64,000 bases of DNA from Paractinoplanes polyasparticus (lineage in GTDB: Bacteria > Actinomycetota > Actinomycetes > Mycobacteriales > Micromonosporaceae), in contig NZ_JAHWFK010000041.1 of the NCBI RefSeq assembly GCF_019710575.1, positions 1 to 64,000 on the forward strand, read 5' to 3'. How positions within the stretch are numbered: the stretch's first letter is position 1; each line of letters starts with the position of its first letter. Shown here in pieces: positions 59,370-64,000 of the stretch. A program made the position numbers and the translations under genes. The notes beneath the pieces are model-generated. The model did no database searches. It saw only the letters and a program-made list of their open reading frames with translations, and had not been told where the DNA came from.

Positions 59370-62300
59370 CTACCTGGTGACCTTGACCGTGTAGGTCTTG
59401 GCCTCGGCGGTGTTACCCGCCCGGTCGGTCGCCGTGTAGGTGACCTTCAGGGTGCCCTTCTCGACGCCCTTCACCGGAATGCTCCAGTGGCCGAGCAGCA
59501 GAGACGGCGTGTCGGTCAGCACCTTGGCCTTGGCGGCGGCCTCGGACTGCGAGGACGCCTTGACCCACTTGCTGCCGTCGTAGAAGTGCCACTTCCCCGC
59601 GCGCTCCTGGATCAGGGACGCCTGGGCTTGGGCCACGCCCAGACCCTTGTCGGCCGCGAAGCCCGACACCGAGCGCCACGAGGACGCCGCCGCCGGGTTG
59701 CCCGGCACGTCGAGCAGGACGACCGGCGCCACCGTGTCGGCGGTGACCTTCACCGAACCGGCCGTGACGGCCCGGCCCGCGCCCGCGGCGTTGTGCGGGG
59801 TGACCTTGACCGTGAACGTGCCGGCCCCGGTGTAGGTGTGGGCGACCAGCGCGCCGTTGGCCGACATGGTGGCGGACGCGCCGTCGCCCCAGTCGACAAC
59901 GATCTTGCTGGCGCCGTCCACCTTGCTCACCGCGAGCACCGTGAACTGGCCGGCCCAGATCGAGCGCGGCTCGAGCAGATACCGGCCGGGCTGTGCCACC
60001 ACCTTCACCTGCGGCGAGCCCTCGAAGGCGGCCGCGGCGGTGTTGCCGGCCTTGTCCGTCAGCTGCACCGACACGGTGTAGGTGCCGGTCGCGGCGTACG
60101 TGTGGGTCGCTGTGTTCGCGTCCAGCGCCGACGACGTTCCGTCGCCCCAGTTGACGACCCGCTCGGCGACGTCGTCGGCCACCGCGACCTGGGTCAGCGT
60201 CACCGACTGTCCCGGCCACAGCGTCACCGCGCCGAGCTTGAACGTGCCGGTCGGCGGCGTGCTGTCCTCGACGCCCGGCGTGCTGCGCGGGGCCGGGTCG
60301 GCGGTGATCGGGGAGTTGGCGGCGAAGTAGTCGACCAGCATCGTCAGGTCGTTGTCGCCCGTGGTGATCTCGTTGGTGCCCTGTCCGAGCGTGACGAAGT
60401 TGTCGCCGCCGGCGGCCAGGAACGAGTTCGACGTGACGCGGTAGCTCCCCGCCGGGTTCAGCACGACGCCGTTCAGCTTCAGCGACGACGCGATGATCCG
60501 CGAGCCGCGGGGCTGGTTCACGTCGTACGAGTAGGTCAGCCCCTTGGACACGCCGAGGTGCAGCACCGGGCGGGACGCACCGTCCGGCTGCCACTGCTCC
60601 TCGAGCACCTGCTTGATCTGCGCCCCGGTGAGCGTCTGGGTGACGACATCGTTGGCGAAGGGCTGCACCGAGAAGGCGTTGGCGTAGGTGACCGTGCCGT
60701 CGGCGCCGTAGAGCAGATCGGCCCGCAGACCGCCCGGGTTCATGAAGGCGATCTGCGCGCCACCGCGGCCGGGCGCGCTGGTCTGGTCGAGCTGCACGTC
60801 GGCGATGAAGTTGCCGAGCACCGACTCGGCGCCCCGGTCCTCGGCGCCGGCGGCCGTGTAGGCCCGCTTGATGTCCGCCGTGATCTTGCCGAGCGGCTGC
60901 TTGCCCAGCTCGTCCGCGGTCACCTTGGCCTTGGCCACGATGCCGGCGACCGCGGCGTTCGCCGGATAGCCCTTGACGTCGAGCAGTTCGGCGGTCGACC
61001 CGGTCACCGACCTGGTGGCCGGGTCGTACGTGAGCACCGCCTGGCCCAGGCGCAGTCCGTAGTCCTCGGCCTGGATCACCGGGCGGGTGCGGTCGGTGCC
61101 GGGCACCGGAACCTGGAACGCGTACGGCTGGTGGGTGTGCCCGCTGAAGATCGCGTCGATCTCGGCGCTGACCCGGGTGAACTGGCCGAACACAGGGTCG
61201 GCCTGTAGCGCCGCCGCCGAGCCGATGTTCTCGGTCGCCGCGCCCTCGTGGGCCAGCAGCACCAGCACGTCCGCCTCGCCGTTGGCCTGGTTGCCGTCGG
61301 AGAGCTGCGCCGCCAGGGTGTTGGCCTCGGCGACCGGGTCGCGGAACTGGACCCCGGCGATGCCGTCCGGGCTGACCAGCGACGCGGTCTGCTCGGTGAC
61401 CACGCCGATGTAGCCGACCTTGACCCCGCCCAGCGTCTGCACGCTGTAGCCGGGCAGCACACGCTCGCCGTCCTTGTAGACGTTGGCCGCCAGGAACGGG
61501 AACTCGGCCCGGTCCGAGACGCGGCCCTGCAGGTCGGCCAGGCCCTTGTCGAACTCGTGGTTGCCGACCGCCGAGACGGCCAGGCCGCCGGCGTTCAGCG
61601 CGTCGATCGTCGGGTTGTCGCCGTCGATGGCCGAGATGAACGTGGACGCGCCGATGTTGTCGCCGGCCGAGATCCACGCCGTGTTGGGGTTGGCCTTGCG
61701 CAGCTCGTCGACCATGCCGACCAGCTGGGCCGCGCCGCCGTTGCCGGCCGACGGCTGCTCGAGCCGGCCGTGGAAGTCGTTGATGCTGAGCAGCTGCAGG
61801 TCGACCGGACCACTCGCGCCGGTGTCGAGCCCGACCACGACCGGGTCGTGGTCGCTGGCCCGGTGCGGGCCGTCGGAGTAGAACGGCGCGTAGCCGTCGT
61901 ACTCGTAGGCGAACGACTCGACCGAGTTGATGTTCCAGACGTCGACGCCGGTCACCCGCGCGGCGAGCGAGGCCGAGGCCAGCGCGTGGTCGAGCGAGCC
62001 GGACTCGCCGCCGAAGACGTACGACGACTGGTCGGCGTCGGCCACGTTGGTGTAGCCGGCGTCGGCCAGAACCTGGATCGGGTCTTCCTGGCTGTACGCG
62101 TTGAAGTCGCCCAGAAGGAGCACGTCGGAGGTCCCGAGCGACTTGACGAAGGTGGCCAGCGCGGCCGCCTGCCGTTTGCGGTCACCGTTGTACGGACCCT
62201 GCCCGTCCCCGGTGTCCACGTTGTCGCCCGTCGGCGGGGTCGACGCGCTCTTGGACTTGAGGTGGTTGGCGACCACGGTGAAGGTGGCCGAACCGGCCGT

Positions 62301-64000
62301 GAAGGTCTGCGCGATCGGCTCGCGAGCGTTCGACCACACCGACTCGTCGCTGACCGAGCGCGAGGCGCCCTTCGGCGTCACCGCGGCCGGCTTGAAGATG
62401 ATCGCCGTGGTGATGAAGTCCTGCTGCGCGGCCGCCGGCAGCTCGGCCGGCGAGCGCACGTAGTCCCATGTGCCCGCACCGTCTACCGCATTCAGCGCGC
62501 CGACCAGGGTGCGCAGCGCCACCTGGGGATCGTCCGGCTCGAAGCGGACCGAGTTCTCGATCTCCATGAGCGCGACCACATCGGCGTCCAGCGCGCTGAT
62601 CGCCGAGACGATCTTCGCCTGCTGCTTGGCCAGCGCGGCCGCGTCCACCGCGCCGCGCGCCTCGCCACCGAAGTGGACGAAGTAGTTGAGCACGTTGAAA
62701 CTCGCGACGCGCACGTCGCCACCCACGTTCGCCGGGGCCGGCGTACGCGGGTTGCTGTCCTTGAAGGTCGTGCCGAGCGCCGCCGGATCGGTGGGCTGCA
62801 GGCGCCACTCGCTGAAGCCGAAGCTCAGCACGCTCGGCCCGAACTTCTCGACGGCGTCGCCGACCCGGATCGGGTTGTCCTTGGTCAGATAGGCCGGGGG
62901 CAGACCCGCGGTGGCCAGGTTGGTGGTCCGGCCGTCGTCGACCAGGATCCGGCGCGTCTTGTTGGCCGCCTTGATCTGGCCGGCTTCGGCCGAGCCGGGG
63001 CGGGCCAGGTCGGTCGGGATCCGGGCGGGCTCATTGCCGGCGGCCAGGATGATCTCGCCGAACCGGTTGGTGTTGTAGACGTCCGAGACCGTGTACGCGC
63101 CGACCGGCGCCACCAGCATCGACTCGACCGACTCGCGGGCCGCGTCGTCCAGCGGCAGGCTCAACGCCACCGGGGCCGGCAGCGCCACACCGGTCGCGCA
63201 GACCGCGGTGTCCGCCTGGGCGGTGGTGGTGATCTCGGTGAGGCCGTTGAACTCGGTGACCGTGCCGGTGACGCGCACCCGATCGCCGACCGTCACCGAC
63301 GGCTTATTGGTGCCGAAGAAGACGAAGATCGCGTCCGAGGCGGTGCCCGCGGCGACCGGCCGGTCCCCGCCAGTGCCCGCGGTCTGCACGTAGACGCCGT
63401 TGTAACCGCCGGTGCGGTGGTCGGCCGTGACGACACCCTCGACAGTGACCTTGGTGTTGGCCACGGGGGTGTCGGCGCCGGCACCCTGCACCTGAGCGAT
63501 CGTGTGGGTCGGGGCGATGGTGCAGTCGGCCGGCTCTTCCGGCTCCTCGGGCGGCACGGCGGCGTTCAGCGCACCGAACGAGGCGGCTGCGGGGGCCTGC
63601 CACTTGCCGTCGATCTTCTGCAGCGAGTGCCCGACCGGCGTCGAGTCGATCTCCGAGACGCCGATGTCAATGCTGGTGAGGCCGTTGGCCGGGCCGCCGG
63701 TGGCGGTCAGGACGCCCTCGTAGCTGAGGAACTCGGCCACCGAGCCGTCCGGCTCGACCAGGGCGACACCGTCGGGCGGGCCGTTCTGGATGCCGTTGGC
63801 CGGGTAGGTCTGCACGACCACGCCCGCCGCCGGGACGGCGCCGCTCAGCGTGGCTGTGTTGTAGCCCGCGCCGCCGCTGCCGTTGTAGAGGACGATCTGC
63901 CAGCCGGTCAGGTCGAAGCCGGCCGGCGCCTGCACCTCGATCGACTCACCGCTGTCGGTGCCGGCGTTGTCGTAGTGGATCTCGCTGATGAACGGGTCGC
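59370..64000 (-). CDS. Giant secreted nuclease/5'-nucleotidase with PKD repeats (partial, 5' end outside)
   Basis: At least 1,540 residues; it enters from the right edge. In protein order: a lamin-tail-like domain (FISEIHYDNAG to about 63,650), an OB-fold NucH/ExeM segment (VTVEGVVTADHRTGGYNGVYVQ), an endonuclease/exonuclease/phosphatase domain (RVASFNVLNYFVHF at about 62,710 to DHDPVVVG at about 61,840), a metallophosphatase (SINDFHGRLEQ, GDNIGAST, GNHEFDKG), a 5'-nucleotidase C-terminal domain (FMNPGGLRADLLYG), two PKD-type repeats with NWGDGTSSA and DWGDGASAT, and a final Ig-like segment. No sorting signal at the C-terminus. It should cut extracellular DNA/RNA and dephosphorylate the nucleotides, giving phosphate and nucleosides. 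Confidence 0.9.
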   Translation of the reverse strand, partial: DPFISEIHYDNAGTDSGESIEVQAPAGFDLTGWQIVLYNGSGGAGYNTATLSGAVPAAGVVVQTYPANGIQNGPPDGVALVEPDGSVAEFLSYEGVLTATGGPANGLTSIDIGVSEIDSTPVGHSLQKIDGKWQAPAAASFGALNAAVPPEEPEEPADCTIAPTHTIAQVQGAGADTPVANTKVTVEGVVTADHRTGGYNGVYVQTAGTGGDRPVAAGTASDAIFVFFGTNKPSVTVGDRVRVTGTVTEFNGLTEITTTAQADTAVCATGVALPAPVALSLPLDDAARESVESMLVAPVGAYTVSDVYNTNRFGEIILAAGNEPARIPTDLARPGSAEAGQIKAANKTRRILVDDGRTTNLATAGLPPAYLTKDNPIRVGDAVEKFGPSVLSFGFSEWRLQPTDPAALGTTFKDSNPRTPAPANVGGDVRVASFNVLNYFVHFGGEARGAVDAAALAKQQAKIVSAISALDADVVALMEIENSVRFEPDDPQVALRTLVGALNAVDGAGTWDYVRSPAELPAAAQQDFITTAIIFKPAAVTPKGASRSVSDESVWSNAREPIAQTFTAGSATFTVVANHLKSKSASTPPTGDNVDTGDGQGPYNGDRKRQAAALATFVKSLGTSDVLLLGDFNAYSQEDPIQVLADAGYTNVADADQSSYVFGGESGSLDHALASASLAARVTGVDVWNINSVESFAYEYDGYAPFYSDGPHRASDHDPVVVGLDTGASGPVDLQLLSINDFHGRLEQPSAGNGGAAQLVGMVDELRKANPNTAWISAGDNIGASTFISAIDGDNPTIDALNAGGLAVSAVGNHEFDKGLADLQGRVSDRAEFPFLAANVYKDGERVLPGYSVQTLGGVKVGYIGVVTEQTASLVSPDGIAGVQFRDPVAEANTLAAQLSDGNQANGEADVLVLLAHEGAATENIGSAAALQADPVFGQFTRVSAEIDAIFSGHTHQPYAFQVPVPGTDRTRPVIQAEDYGLRLGQAVLTYDPATRSVTGSTAELLDVKGYPANAAVAGIVAKAKVTADELGKQPLGKITADIKRAYTAAGAEDRGAESVLGNFIADVQLDQTSAPGRGGAQIAFMNPGGLRADLLYGADGTVTYANAFSVQPFANDVVTQTLTGAQIKQVLEEQWQPDGASRPVLHLGVSKGLTYSYDVNQPRGSRIIASSLKLNGVVLNPAGSYRVTSNSFLAAGGDNFVTLGQGTNEITTGDNDLTMLVDYFAANSPITADPAPRSTPGVEDSTPPTGTFKLGAVTLWPGQSVTLTQVAVADDVAERVVNWGDGTSSALDANTATHTYAATGTYTVSVQLTDKAGNTAAAAFEGSPQVKVVAQPGRYLLEPRSIWAGQFTVLAVSKVDGASKIVVDWGDGASATMSANGALVAHTYTGAGTFTVKVTPHNAAGAGRAVTAGSVKVTADTVAPVVLLDVPGNPAAASSWRSVSGFAADKGLGVAQAQASLIQERAGKWHFYDGSKWVKASSQSEAAAKAKVLTDTPSLLLGHWSIPVKGVEKGTLKVTYTATDRAGNTAEAKTYTVKVTR

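Noticed and set aside
59413-61677. A 754-codon frame in another register within the secreted nuclease gene
   Set aside because: Arg/Gly-rich shadow of the true frame, which shows clear nucleotidase and PKD motifs.
1-64000. tRNA, rRNA, riboswitch or CRISPR features
   Set aside because: No T-loop-like GGTTCGA words with matching arms, no rRNA segments, no regularly spaced identical repeats and no recognisable riboswitch cores were seen by eye; a covariance-model search would settle small RNAs.

Overview
The window is very GC-rich double-stranded chromosomal DNA with dense, often overlapping genes and many GTG starts. A complete conservon (sensor kinase, roadblock, DUF742, small GTPase), XRE/DUF397 and DUF574/DUF3040/DUF3618 families, and tandem PhoX-type phosphatases all point to a filamentous actinobacterium. 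The mix looks like Micromonosporaceae (Actinoplanes-like), but the genus is inferred from family content only. No rRNA, tRNA, CRISPR array or complete insertion sequence was seen.

Layout. 1-5.5 kb: tail of a gene entering from the left, a group of DnaA-box-like sites, then housekeeping metabolism (prephenate dehydrogenase, a DinB-like protein, MtnA, a PHP protein, a DUF885 protein). 5.9-12.5 kb: a conservon extended by a membrane sensor-like protein in front and a proline-rich protein behind. 12.7-20.7 kb: an epimerase-like protein, a SnoaL-like protein, dienelactone hydrolase with a divergent TetR, a TetR/MFS efflux pair, a TPR-GGDEF protein and a DUF574 methyltransferase. 21-25 kb: an XRE/DUF397 locus with small genes, marked by two perfect 18-bp palindromes sharing the core ATGCACGTGCAT. 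25.0-25.9 kb: purC. 26-30.1 kb: a restriction-modification island (NaeI-like endonuclease, cytosine methyltransferase, Vsr repair nuclease and an unrecognised gene) whose genes carry TTA codons. 30.2-39.7 kb: a copper-type polysaccharide monooxygenase coupled to a DUF305 lipoprotein, a two-component system, small envelope proteins, an acyltransferase with a separate SGNH protein, a 5'-truncated GH30 glycosidase and a LacI regulator. 39.8-45.7 kb: a large membrane protein, a frameshifted membrane protein, a NarL-type two-component system and two STAS proteins.

45.9-64 kb contains phosphate-scavenging genes: two PhoX phosphatases in tandem, each behind an 11-nt direct repeat resembling a PHO box, a secreted glycerophosphodiesterase, and a very large secreted nuclease/5'-nucleotidase/PKD protein that leaves the window on the right. 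Between them lie a large ATPase regulator divergent from a methyltransferase, and a three-gene operon of PLP enzymes: a Y4yA-like fold-III decarboxylase, a cysteine-synthase-like enzyme fused to rhodanese, and a SufS-like cysteine desulfurase. That operon joins persulfide chemistry to amino-acid decarboxylation and is the best candidate here for an undescribed pathway.

Product names rest on motif recognition and remembered family sequences; no database search was run.
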